This document shows positions 1 to 5,662 of a stretch of DNA of 7,805 nucleotides, piece after piece; the stretch's first letter is position 1, and every line of letters begins with the position of its first letter. The translations under genes and the position numbers were made by a program. Below the pieces are notes generated by a model. That model saw only the letters and a program-made list of their open reading frames with translations, was not told where the DNA came from and ran no database searches. The stretch is taken from positions 1 to 7,805 of the forward strand of contig JAITBC010000040.1 in assembly GCA_031283785.1 (NCBI GenBank), written 5' to 3'. The DNA is from Tannerella sp. Lineage in GTDB: Bacteria > Bacteroidota > Bacteroidia > Bacteroidales > Tannerellaceae.

Positions 1-1
1 G

Positions 2-262
2 GATTTGGAGAACAATTTCATGCTGACGCGGCATGGCGACCGGCGCGTATGCACGATCAAACTGTACACGGTAAACAGTGTAGCCACGGACAACGAAGCC
101 GTATGCCGCGAGACCGAAATATGGATAAACGACCTGATGCTGAAATCTACGCCTGTCAGCGGCAAGACGTCCGGCAGGGAGCGTTTTCGTTTTTTCCGGA
201 CGGCGAAAAACAAAGTCTCGGAATTGACGGACAAAGTAGAGAAAATAAAATGGATGGATTAA
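2..262 (+). CDS. Unknown protein, C-terminal part (5' end outside window)
   Basis: The reading frame is open from the window edge to a TAA at 260-262, giving about 86 residues. I take it as the 3' end of a longer gene, because no ATG with a leader is visible and the only near-edge start is a TTG at position 5. Codon use looks coding: third positions are rich in G and C (gac, ctg, acg, ggc), unlike the AT-rich non-coding DNA further along. The C-terminus is rich in Lys, Arg and Glu (RERFRFFRTAKNK, then VEKIKWMD), which fits a soluble protein with a charged tail. There is no membrane segment and no motif I recognise. It converges with the minus-strand ORF at 330-518, with 67 bp between the two stops. 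Function unknown. Confidence 0.55.
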   Translation, partial: DLENNFMLTRHGDRRVCTIKLYTVNSVATDNEAVCRETEIWINDLMLKSTPVSGKTSGRERFRFFRTAKNKVSELTDKVEKIKWMD

Positions 263-281
263 AGCCACTGAAAAGCCACTG
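261..281. repeat. Short direct repeat at the end of the first gene
   Basis: AAAGCCACTG occurs at 261-270 and again at 272-281, one base apart. The first copy overlaps the TAA stop of the preceding reading frame. It looks like a small local duplication, and no function can be read from it. Confidence 0.5.
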
Positions 282-329
282 TGCGACCGGAGGGGAAAAA
301 TTACGGATGCGTAATATATAGAAAAACGG

Positions 330-518
330 TTAAATCTTTAATTTAAATTCAGCGTTGGATTTTGTATAACTAATTCGAGCGCAAAGGTACAGTTGTTGCA
401 GTTGTTTCATGGTCATGTTTTGCAGGCCGAGCGTTTTCTCGTAATCGCGGATAAGCTTCGCGGTTTTTCTGCAGAGAGGCGTTATTTTCCTTTTTTTTAC
501 GATTCTGTCGGATATCAT
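330..518 (-). CDS. Small unknown basic protein (62 aa)
   Basis: This 62-residue ORF is rich in Lys, Arg, Leu and Gln, with no signal peptide or membrane segment. It begins MISDRIVKKRKITPLCRK and has a Gln/Leu-rich middle (MKQLQQLYLCARI). I do not recognise a family. Support for a real gene is contextual. A TACCTTTG box matching the Bacteroides -7 element lies 17 bp upstream of the ATG, and the hicB terminator lies just beyond it, so this ORF would have its own transcript. The leader would be very short, about 10 nt. The frame is short enough to be chance, and the next ATG upstream in the DNA (minus-strand ATG next to the chosen one) is out of frame. Function unknown; possibly a small regulator, but nothing in the sequence shows that. 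Confidence 0.4.
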   Translation of the reverse strand: MISDRIVKKRKITPLCRKTAKLIRDYEKTLGLQNMTMKQLQQLYLCARISYTKSNAEFKLKI

Positions 519-534
519 GATGTTGACTTTTTTT

Positions 535-542
535 CAAAGGTA
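535..542 (-). promoter_or_regulatory. Putative -7 box (TACCTTTG) for the ORF at 330-518
   Basis: On the minus strand these bases read TACCTTTG, an exact match to the Bacteroides housekeeping -7 consensus TAnnTTTG. I see no TTTG at the expected -33 distance, because that region falls in the hicB terminator. Transcription would start near 528, leaving only about 10 nt before the ATG at 518. Confidence 0.35.
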
Positions 543-556
543 AGTAATTTGTATTG

Positions 557-579
557 AAAAAAGCCCCGCCCGCGCGGGG
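557..579 (-). terminator. Rho-independent terminator downstream of hicB
   Basis: On the minus strand CCCCGC (579-574) pairs with GCGGGG (569-564) across a 4-nt GCGG loop, followed by C and a run of six T (562-557). The flanking AGCCC and GGGCT bases offer alternative pairing. It lies 41 bp past the hicB stop in the correct orientation, so it most likely ends the hicAB transcript. Confidence 0.75.
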
Positions 580-620
580 ACAGGGCTGACCTGTTGTGAA
601 ATCAGGTTGTCAAACAATAA

Positions 621-1034
621 TTACACAACGGATGCAAGTTCGCGACTGATGGAATGTATGCCATCAATGATTTTCTGCCTTTGTTTAGGTCGAGGCGTCC
701 TGTGTCCAGACGCGTAATGGCCTATTTGCCTTTCGTTGATGCCCGTGGCGCGGGCAATAGCCGAACGTGTCAGTGTGCCGTCGAGACTGTGCAGCAGAGC
801 AGACGTATTTTTTATATAGTTAAGTTCATACTCTCCGGATCGGATAAACTCCGGAAGAACGTCTTCGTCCTGCGTGCGGCCTTCAATATGAAACTGCAAC
901 GCTTCGGCGAAACTCTTTTTTACGCCTTCGAGCGTCTTATTAGTAGAAACAACTACTCCTCCGATCATGTCTGCCGCCAAGCTGGCGCAGTAGTTTTTAC
1001 CATACCAGCTGATTGTTACATTTACTTTTTCCAT
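621..1034 (-). CDS. hicB: HicB-family antitoxin
   Basis: This 137-aa protein has the two-part layout of HicB antitoxins. Residues 1 to about 55 are HicB-like: VNVTISWYGKNYCASL, then a GGVVVSTNKTLEGVKKSFAE segment, which is the partly degraded RNase H-like fold that blocks HicA. Residues from about 85 to 130 form a helix-turn-helix (SAIARATGINERQIGHYASG) that in the family binds the hicAB promoter and autorepresses it. The upstream minus-strand neighbour, 27 bp away, is a recognisable hicA, giving the usual hicA-hicB order. Start: ATG at 1034, behind an A/G-rich leader (AAAAGAAAGAAAA). The gene looks intact. Because hicA is interrupted, HicB may now act only as a DNA-binding regulator or neutralise related toxins elsewhere; that is inference. 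Confidence 0.85.
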   Translation of the reverse strand: MEKVNVTISWYGKNYCASLAADMIGGVVVSTNKTLEGVKKSFAEALQFHIEGRTQDEDVLPEFIRSGEYELNYIKNTSALLHSLDGTLTRSAIARATGINERQIGHYASGHRTPRPKQRQKIIDGIHSISRELASVV

Positions 1035-1052
1035 TTTTCTTTCTTTTATTAT

Positions 1053-1076
1053 GCAGGGTGGCTATTTCCACCCTGC
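1053..1076 (-). promoter_or_regulatory. Hairpin at the hicA-hicB junction
   Basis: A perfect 9-bp inverted repeat, GCAGGGTGG (1053-1061) and CCACCCTGC (1068-1076), encloses a 6-nt loop. On the minus strand the hicA stop codon TAG (1064-1062) falls in the loop and the hicB ATG is 18 bp past the stem. There is no T-run after it on the minus strand (ATAATAAAAG follows), so a simple terminator is unlikely. It could tune hicB translation or stabilise the mRNA; this role is inferred. Confidence 0.5.
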
Positions 1077-1256
1077 CTGTTTCCAAATACTGTTTAATAA
1101 AAACTGATCTAAAGCATCATTTGGTTTACCGCTTACGGTAACCTTTCCCTTTTTTACAGGATGCTTGAACTGGCGATGGTCTCCTTTCATGTTTTTCAGA
1201 TATCATCCTTCCGCTTCCAGCATCTTTATTACTTCTTTTATTTTATACCTTTTCAT
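1062..1256 (-). pseudogene. hicA: HicA-family mRNA interferase toxin, interrupted by TGA at codon 18
   Basis: Read from the ATG at 1256, the frame gives MKRYKIKEVIKMLEAEG, then TGA (1205-1203), then YLKNMKGDHRQFKHP and KKGKVTVSGKP, ending with SIWKQAGWK and a TAG stop. In total it is 64 codons, close to the normal HicA length of about 60. HicA is a small RNase with a double-stranded-RNA-binding-like fold that cuts mRNAs. The family usually has GWYL at this point, so the TGA replaces the Trp codon (TGG to TGA). The conserved His of the GDH motif (residue 27) is still encoded. An internal ATG at 1190 (residue 23) could restart translation, giving 42 residues without the first helix. Neighbouring genes use TGG for Trp and contain no internal TGA, so recoding is unlikely. 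A sequencing error is possible. Confidence 0.8.
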
Positions 1257-1283
1257 TCTGTTCCGGATTATTGTTTGACGCTG

Positions 1284-1315
1284 CAAAGATAGTATATTTA
1301 CTGTCTTTCTCCGAA
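1284..1315 (-). promoter_or_regulatory. hicAB promoter
   Basis: On the minus strand TATCTTTG (1291-1284) is an exact match to the Bacteroides -7 consensus TAnnTTTG. TTCG (1315-1312), one mismatch from the -33 TTTG, lies 20 bp upstream, within the usual 19-21 bp spacing. The predicted transcript starts near 1277, about 20 nt before the hicA ATG at 1256. This also argues against the longer upstream start at 1400 for the hicA frame. Confidence 0.65.
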
Positions 1316-1386
1316 TTTTTCCGCCATTATTTTTCTGAACTTCACGAATTATTGGCGATGTCCTGTACCAATTGATATTTTTATAA

Positions 1387-1394
1387 TACTTTTG
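1387..1394 (+). promoter_or_regulatory. Putative -7 box (TACTTTTG) before the transposase remnant
   Basis: TACTTTTG matches TAnnTTTG and lies 10 bp before the ATG at 1405. No convincing -33 TTTG is seen at the right distance. It would drive a nearly leaderless transcript, divergent from the hicAB promoter. Confidence 0.35.
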
Positions 1395-1404
1395 CGACAA
1401 AACG

Positions 1405-1635
1405 ATGGTAGAGATTAATGATTATTTTTGTCCCAATGAAAATTGTAAATGTTATGGACTTCGTGGTCAGGGGAATTTGGTAAAAGCAGGCAAGTATCGG
1501 AATGATGGAGTTGCACGACGAATCAATAGCACCTCAAAAAAAGATTTAGTCAAAAAATATAACGGCATTATTTTTTTTTCGAAATTATTTTTGTATTCGA
1601 AAAAGAATTGTATCTTTGCCGCTATTATTACATAA
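1405..1635 (+). pseudogene. N-terminal remnant of a zinc-finger transposase-like protein
   Basis: The first 37 or so codons read MVEINDYFCPNENCKCYGL, then RGQGNLVKAGKYRNDGVARR. This resembles the N-terminal zinc-binding region (CPNxxCxxYG) of Bacteroidetes insertion-sequence transposases of the IS1-like, helix-turn-helix type. In those proteins a second Cys pair (a CxxCG motif before RFS) and a catalytic domain follow. Here neither appears: from about 1516 the frame turns into low-complexity Lys/Ser/Phe-rich sequence (STSKKDLVKK, FFSKLFLYSKK) and stops at 1635, overlapping a promoter at 1590-1618. The remnant was therefore cut off by a deletion or by degradation of the flanking DNA. I see no terminal inverted repeats or target-site duplication. 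The family assignment rests on a short motif. The frame could also be a small zinc-finger protein in its own right. Confidence 0.45.
1590..1618 (+). promoter_or_regulatory. Strong Bacteroides-type promoter before the (AG)n ORF
   Basis: TTTG at 1590-1593 and TATCTTTG at 1611-1618 match the Bacteroides -33 and -7 elements, with 17 bp between them, slightly short of the usual 19-21. Transcription would begin near 1624 and run through the AG-repeat region. The first ATG downstream is at 1653, leaving a leader of about 29 nt. Confidence 0.55.
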
Positions 1636-1652
1636 TACCTAAAACATCACTT

Positions 1653-1802
<150 letters not shown>

Positions 1803-1842
1803 CGCGCGTATAATCAAACATTTATTTTTTAACGAAAAAATG

Positions 1843-1877
1843 AAGCTGTCTTATTTTAAGATGGCTTTTGGTGTTTT
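1843..1877 (+). terminator. Terminator-like hairpin after the (AG)n ORF
   Basis: AAGCTGTCTTA (1843-1853) and TAAGATGGCTT (1857-1867) pair over 11 positions in RNA, including two G-U pairs, around a 3-nt loop. T-rich sequence follows (TTGGTGTTTT, to 1877). The pairing is better on the + strand than on the minus strand, where the G-U pairs become A-C mismatches. It would end a transcript begun at about 1624, before the HU-like gene. The T-tract is interrupted, so termination may be partial. Confidence 0.45.
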
Positions 1878-1969
1878 ATGTCGAATCCCGCAGTTTCGTC
1901 CGGAATTTATTTTATCCAAAATATATGAGTTAATGAACCATATGTTTAACATTTTAATCTTATCAAATT

Positions 1970-2371
1970 ATGCCTATCGTATTTAATAAAGTGGAGCGGG
2001 CGAATCCTCAGGACAGGACATTGCCCAAAAAGTGGTATCCCACGCTGAAAACAATCAACCAGTTGGGAGAAAAAGAAGTAGCGAAGGAAATGGCTGACGA
2101 AACGACACTCAACCGCAAGGAAGCGGAAATGTCGATTGACCGGCTGGGAATCGTGCTGTTGCGTAACCTGCTGGGGGGCAACAGTGTGCAATTAGGCGAC
2201 TGGGGTTCATTCCATCTTACATGCAACGGTGAAGGAAGTGAAACCAAGGAGGGCGTTACAGCCCACAGCATCAAGAGCATGAACATCCGTTTTACGCCGG
2301 GTAAAGCGTTGAAAGAAGCCCTGAATGGAGCGAGTTTCATTTTCGCGGAAGATCTGGTAAGCGGCAAGTAA
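1970..2371 (+). CDS. HU-like DNA-binding protein (Bacteroidetes HU-related family)
   Basis: This 133-aa protein matches the long HU-related family common in Bacteroidetes. The N-terminus, MPIVFNKVERANPQ, leads to KKWYPTLKTINQLGEKEVAKEMADE, a helical region corresponding to the HU dimerisation helices but with a family-specific extension. Next come SIDRLGIVLLRNLLGGNSVQLGDWGSF, where the family has its LxxGxxVxLGxxGxF strand motif, then a flexible DNA-binding arm and the ending MNIRFTPGKALKEAL. HU proteins bend and compact DNA and help build complexes at promoters and recombination sites. Start: ATG at 1970 in an AT-rich leader. A TATGTTTA at 1941-1948 is one base off the -7 consensus, but no -33 is seen. 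The gene lies 141 bp before the susC-like gene in the same direction; whether they share a transcript is unknown. Confidence 0.9.
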   Translation: MPIVFNKVERANPQDRTLPKKWYPTLKTINQLGEKEVAKEMADETTLNRKEAEMSIDRLGIVLLRNLLGGNSVQLGDWGSFHLTCNGEGSETKEGVTAHSIKSMNIRFTPGKALKEALNGASFIFAEDLVSGK

Positions 2372-2374
2372 AAC

Positions 2375-2461
2375 TGCGGACGTTCGCGTTTTTCGACGCG
2401 GACGTTCGTTTACCCCCGATGCGAACGTCCGCATCCGGGAAAGCGAACGTCTGCGTCGAAA
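2375..2461. repeat. Symmetric array of four GCGGACGTTCG motifs between the HU-like gene and susC
   Basis: GCGGACGTTCG lies at 2376-2386 and 2398-2408; its reverse complement is at 2422-2432 (exact) and 2444-2454 (one mismatch). Start-to-start distances are 22, 24 and 22 bp, about two helical turns, mirrored around 2415. Several pairings are possible. 2375-2387 pairs perfectly with 2421-2433 over 13 bp. 2391-2408 pairs with 2444-2461 at 17 of 18 positions. 2398-2408 pairs with 2422-2432 as a local 11-bp hairpin with a 13-nt loop. A TTTTT run follows at 2470-2474. It may be a terminator for the HU-like gene, an attenuator, an operator array for the PUL, or a copy of a dispersed genomic repeat. 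Confidence 0.85.
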
Positions 2462-2512
2462 GCCGGGAATTTTTCCACCTGAAAATAATCATATCATTAT
2501 AATTTTAAATTT

Positions 2513-5500
2513 ATGCATCAAAAAATCAAAAACATCATGTTGTTATTTTGTTTTCTCACGACACAAATTGTTTCAGCGCAAAGTATCGCCGTTACCGGCG
2601 TCGTAGCCGATTATCTCGGAGAGCCATTGCCGGGCGTTAACGTAGTCGTTAAGGGAACAAATAAAGGAATTGTCACAGACGAAAACGGGAAATTCAACTT
2701 GTCTGTTCCAAGTCGTGACGCAGTGCTTGTATTTTCTTATATCAGTTATGTTACGCAGGAAATCACAGTGGGCGATCGCACTAATTTTTCCATAACACTT
2801 TCGGAAGACATAAAAGAAATCTCGGAAGTGATAGTGGTCGGTTATGGAACCGTGTCAAAAAGCGACCTTACCGGTTCGGTTGCATCTTTGAAAACAGACA
2901 ATGCGACCGACAGGGCTATTACGTCTGTCGAACAGTTGTTGCAGGGAGCCGCATCAGGCGTTCAGATCACTCAAAGTACGGGAGGAACCGGTGCCGGTAT
3001 GACATTTAATATCCGTGGCGCAACTTCAATCACCGGCAATAATCAGCCGCTTATTATCCTCGATGGATATCCGATAAATTCGGATAACTCGACAACTAAG
3101 GCATCATCGGGAAGTCAGTCCGGGTATCTGGAACAATTACCGGACGATAATGCGCTGGCAAATCTGAATCCCAATGACATTGCTTCCATAGAGATTCTTA
3201 AAGACGCCTCATCGACGGCTATCTATGGTTCCCGCGGTGCGAACGGCGTAGTGCTTATAACGACAAAAAGAGGTTTTGAGGGACGTGACAAAGTGGAGTA
3301 CAGTTTCCGGTATGACGTCAGCCAGGTACCCAAGCACATAGATGTGTTAAGTACGGCTGATTATGTCAACTATGTTAATGAGGCCAGGGTAAACAGCGGT
3401 CTTGATTCGACTTATTCATACAGCCTGAATCCCTCCAGCGCCAATTATCTGCCGAATGTTTTAAAACAAAACACCAATTGGCAGGACCTTGTTTTCAGAG
3501 ATGCAGCCGCTAAAAATCATCAATTGACCGTATCCGGAGGCAGTGATAAGATGAAATATTCTCTTGCACTCGGATATTACGAACAGGATGGTATTATCAA
3601 AAACTCGAATTTCAAAAGAGGTTCCTTGCGGGTCAACCTGGACAGGCAAGTAAACAACAGGATTAAAATCGGATTGAATATGAGCGGGGTTATGAGCAAT
3701 AACAAGGCCGCTCAACAATCGTCCAACAGGGATGACCCTTCCATGTCTGTTATTTCCGGTGCATTAAGAACACGTCCTACATTAGCGCCTCTGACGCCTG
3801 AAGAAGAAATAGACCAGACGATCCAGGGCAATCCGCTTACTTTGATTGAACTGTCCGATGACCAGAACAAGATCACAAGGATAATAACCGGTCTCTATGG
3901 AGAATATAACTTGTTGGAAGGTTTGTTTTTTAGAGCACAGGGTGGTATAGATAACCAAAACGCGCACAGAGATTATTATAATCCGAGAGGCACTACGCTT
4001 GGAAATCTGGAAGGCGGTTATGCTTTTTCCGGCGATAACGAAGCATTCAGTTATTCAACGGAATTTACGGTGAATCTGAACAGGAAATTTAATAGAGTGC
4101 ACAGCGTTAATGCCGTAGCCGGTTATCAATGGCAGCAATGGAATACGAGGCTTCAAACGTTGAGTGCTTTAAATTTTCCTAACGACAATATGCTATATTA
4201 TAATTTGGGAAGCGCATCCTCATTCTCGGCTCCGACAACCCGGCGAACCGAAGCCGCATTAGCCTCCTGGTTCGGTCGTGTCGTTTATTCGTATGATAGC
4301 CGTTACTTGTTTACCTTTACGGGAAGAACCGACGGTTCTACCCGTTTGTCGGAAGGGAATAAATGGCATTTCTTTCCCGCTGTCGCTGTCGGATGGAATA
4401 TTCACAGAGAGCGGTTTATGAGAGAGATATCCGTATTATCCCAGTTTAAGATACGCGGAAGTTACGGACTGTCGGGTAATCAGACGATCGGTATCGGAGC
4501 GACGAAGGCCTCGTTAGGAACAGGAACAGCCGTATCGAATCAGACTGTCGTTACTTCCTATTCGCCGAGTAATATGGCGAACGATGAATTGACGTGGGAA
4601 ACAACAACACAGGGGAATATAGGTTTTGATATTTCGTTTTATAAAAACAGATTCCGGTTTTCTTTTGACTATTATAACAAACTTACAAAAGACCTCCTGA
4701 TTTCCCTGACGATTCCTCCATCCAACGGTTTCACTACATATAATACCAACCAGGGGGAAATTGAAAACCATGGTCTGGAATTTGAATTGGGCGCTAATGT
4801 GTTGACCGGCGCTTTCGCTTGGGATGTTTCGGGAAATATTTCATTTAACAGAAATAAAATAAAAAGCCTGGGCGAATTGACCGAAATTATGGGTAGTACA
4901 TTTATGGCTGTTGGCAGTCAAAGTCTTCATATAGCAAGAGTAGGACATCCCCTGGGCATGTTTTACGGATACAGGATAATCGGCATTTACCAAACTCCCG
5001 AAGAAGTAGAAGCCGACAATAATATCACTACGGATGCCGTTACACGCGAACCCGGGTTATTCAAATATAAGAATCTGAACGGCGATAATGTTATTGATGC
5101 GGATGACAGGGAAATAATAGGAAATCCGTATCCCGATTACTTTTTCGGGTTAACCAATAATTTCTCCTGGAAGGGATTTAATCTTTCGGTATTGTTACAG
5201 GGAAGTATCGGACAGGATGTTATCAATGCCCCGCATTTTTATCTGGATGCATTGACGTCAAGCAATTCTACTAATGTAAGAGCCGAAGCGTATGAAAACC
5301 GGTGGACAGGACCCGGAACGAGTAATAAATATCCTAAACCGGTTGGCAGCGGTTCGGCATTTGATTCCCGTTTTTCGGATTTCATTGTTGAAGACGCCTC
5401 TTATGTACGAATAAAAAACGTAACGCTATCGTATCGACTCCCTGTCGGTGTTGTATCATTTATCAACGACATTCGCTTATTTGCAACTGCAGGAAATATT

Positions 5501-5635
5501 CTGACTTTCACAAACTACACCGGATATGATCCGGAGATAAACAGCCGTGCCGGGAAAGGAATGATGCCTGGAGTTGACAGCGGGAGTATTCCGCAGTATA
5601 AAACATTTTCAATAGGTTTTAATTTAGGTTTTTAA
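2513..5635 (+). CDS. SusC/RagA-family TonB-dependent outer-membrane transporter
   Basis: This 1040-aa protein is the outer-membrane importer of a polysaccharide utilization locus. It forms a 22-strand barrel capped by SusD and imports oligosaccharides using TonB-ExbBD energy. Residues 1-22 are a signal peptide (Lys-rich start, hydrophobic LLFCFLTTQIV, cleavage near SA-QS). Residues 27 to about 100 form the carboxypeptidase-regulatory-like domain (VTGVVADYLGEPLPGVNV, then GIVTDENGKF). EVIVVGYGT at 105-113 is the TonB box region. The plug follows to about 255, with NIRG at 166-169, LIILDGYPI, and LKDASSTAIYGSRGANGVV. The barrel ends FSIGFNLGF with a terminal Phe. Length is normal and no break is seen. 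ATG 2513 is chosen over the internal ATG at residue 9 because it keeps the basic start of the signal peptide. No clear promoter lies in the AT-rich leader. The substrate is unknown. Confidence 0.97.
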   Translation: MHQKIKNIMLLFCFLTTQIVSAQSIAVTGVVADYLGEPLPGVNVVVKGTNKGIVTDENGKFNLSVPSRDAVLVFSYISYVTQEITVGDRTNFSITLSEDIKEISEVIVVGYGTVSKSDLTGSVASLKTDNATDRAITSVEQLLQGAASGVQITQSTGGTGAGMTFNIRGATSITGNNQPLIILDGYPINSDNSTTKASSGSQSGYLEQLPDDNALANLNPNDIASIEILKDASSTAIYGSRGANGVVLITTKRGFEGRDKVEYSFRYDVSQVPKHIDVLSTADYVNYVNEARVNSGLDSTYSYSLNPSSANYLPNVLKQNTNWQDLVFRDAAAKNHQLTVSGGSDKMKYSLALGYYEQDGIIKNSNFKRGSLRVNLDRQVNNRIKIGLNMSGVMSNNKAAQQSSNRDDPSMSVISGALRTRPTLAPLTPEEEIDQTIQGNPLTLIELSDDQNKITRIITGLYGEYNLLEGLFFRAQGGIDNQNAHRDYYNPRGTTLGNLEGGYAFSGDNEAFSYSTEFTVNLNRKFNRVHSVNAVAGYQWQQWNTRLQTLSALNFPNDNMLYYNLGSASSFSAPTTRRTEAALASWFGRVVYSYDSRYLFTFTGRTDGSTRLSEGNKWHFFPAVAVGWNIHRERFMREISVLSQFKIRGSYGLSGNQTIGIGATKASLGTGTAVSNQTVVTSYSPSNMANDELTWETTTQGNIGFDISFYKNRFRFSFDYYNKLTKDLLISLTIPPSNGFTTYNTNQGEIENHGLEFELGANVLTGAFAWDVSGNISFNRNKIKSLGELTEIMGSTFMAVGSQSLHIARVGHPLGMFYGYRIIGIYQTPEEVEADNNITTDAVTREPGLFKYKNLNGDNVIDADDREIIGNPYPDYFFGLTNNFSWKGFNLSVLLQGSIGQDVINAPHFYLDALTSSNSTNVRAEAYENRWTGPGTSNKYPKPVGSGSAFDSRFSDFIVEDASYVRIKNVTLSYRLPVGVVSFINDIRLFATAGNILTFTNYTGYDPEINSRAGKGMMPGVDSGSIPQYKTFSIGFNLGF

Positions 5636-5662
5636 GTTTAACAAATAATCCATTTAGATATC

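Noticed and set aside
49..321. 90-aa + strand ORF overlapping the first gene in another frame
   Set aside because: The frame ending at 262 has better codon bias and is open to the window edge; this one looks like its shadow.
382..389. A second TACCTTTG box on the minus strand
   Set aside because: It lies inside the 330-518 ORF (coding Leu-Tyr-Leu-Cys), has no -33 partner, and there is no gene start just downstream of it.
654..1097. 147-aa + strand ORF
   Set aside because: It is antisense to hicB, which has clear family sequence, a matched promoter and a terminator.
1203..1205. TGA in hicA as a reassigned Trp or selenocysteine codon
   Set aside because: About 1600 codons of susC- and susD-like genes use TGG for Trp and end normally with no internal TGA, and no selenocysteine insertion element is apparent. 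A plain nonsense change or a sequencing error is simpler.
1203..1400. 65-aa minus-strand ORF beginning at 1400
   Set aside because: Its last 18 codons (with the stop) are the start of hicA; the part before 1256 lies upstream of the hicA promoter (1284-1315) and is not expected to be transcribed.
1840..1986. 48-codon + frame starting with ATG at 1840, overlapping the HU-like gene start
   Set aside because: Not called as its own gene: its start lies at the edge of the terminator-like hairpin, there is no recognisable family, and its length is within chance for AT-rich DNA. It is kept only as the possible tail in the (AG)n finding.
2500..2507. TAATTTTA as a -7 box for susC
   Set aside because: It is one base off the consensus, lies only a few bases before the ATG, and has no -33 element at the right distance.
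4514..4771. Minus-strand ORF inside the susC-like gene (also 3461-3718 and 3782-3967)
   Set aside because: These lie antisense to a well-supported 1040-codon gene and show no family sequence.
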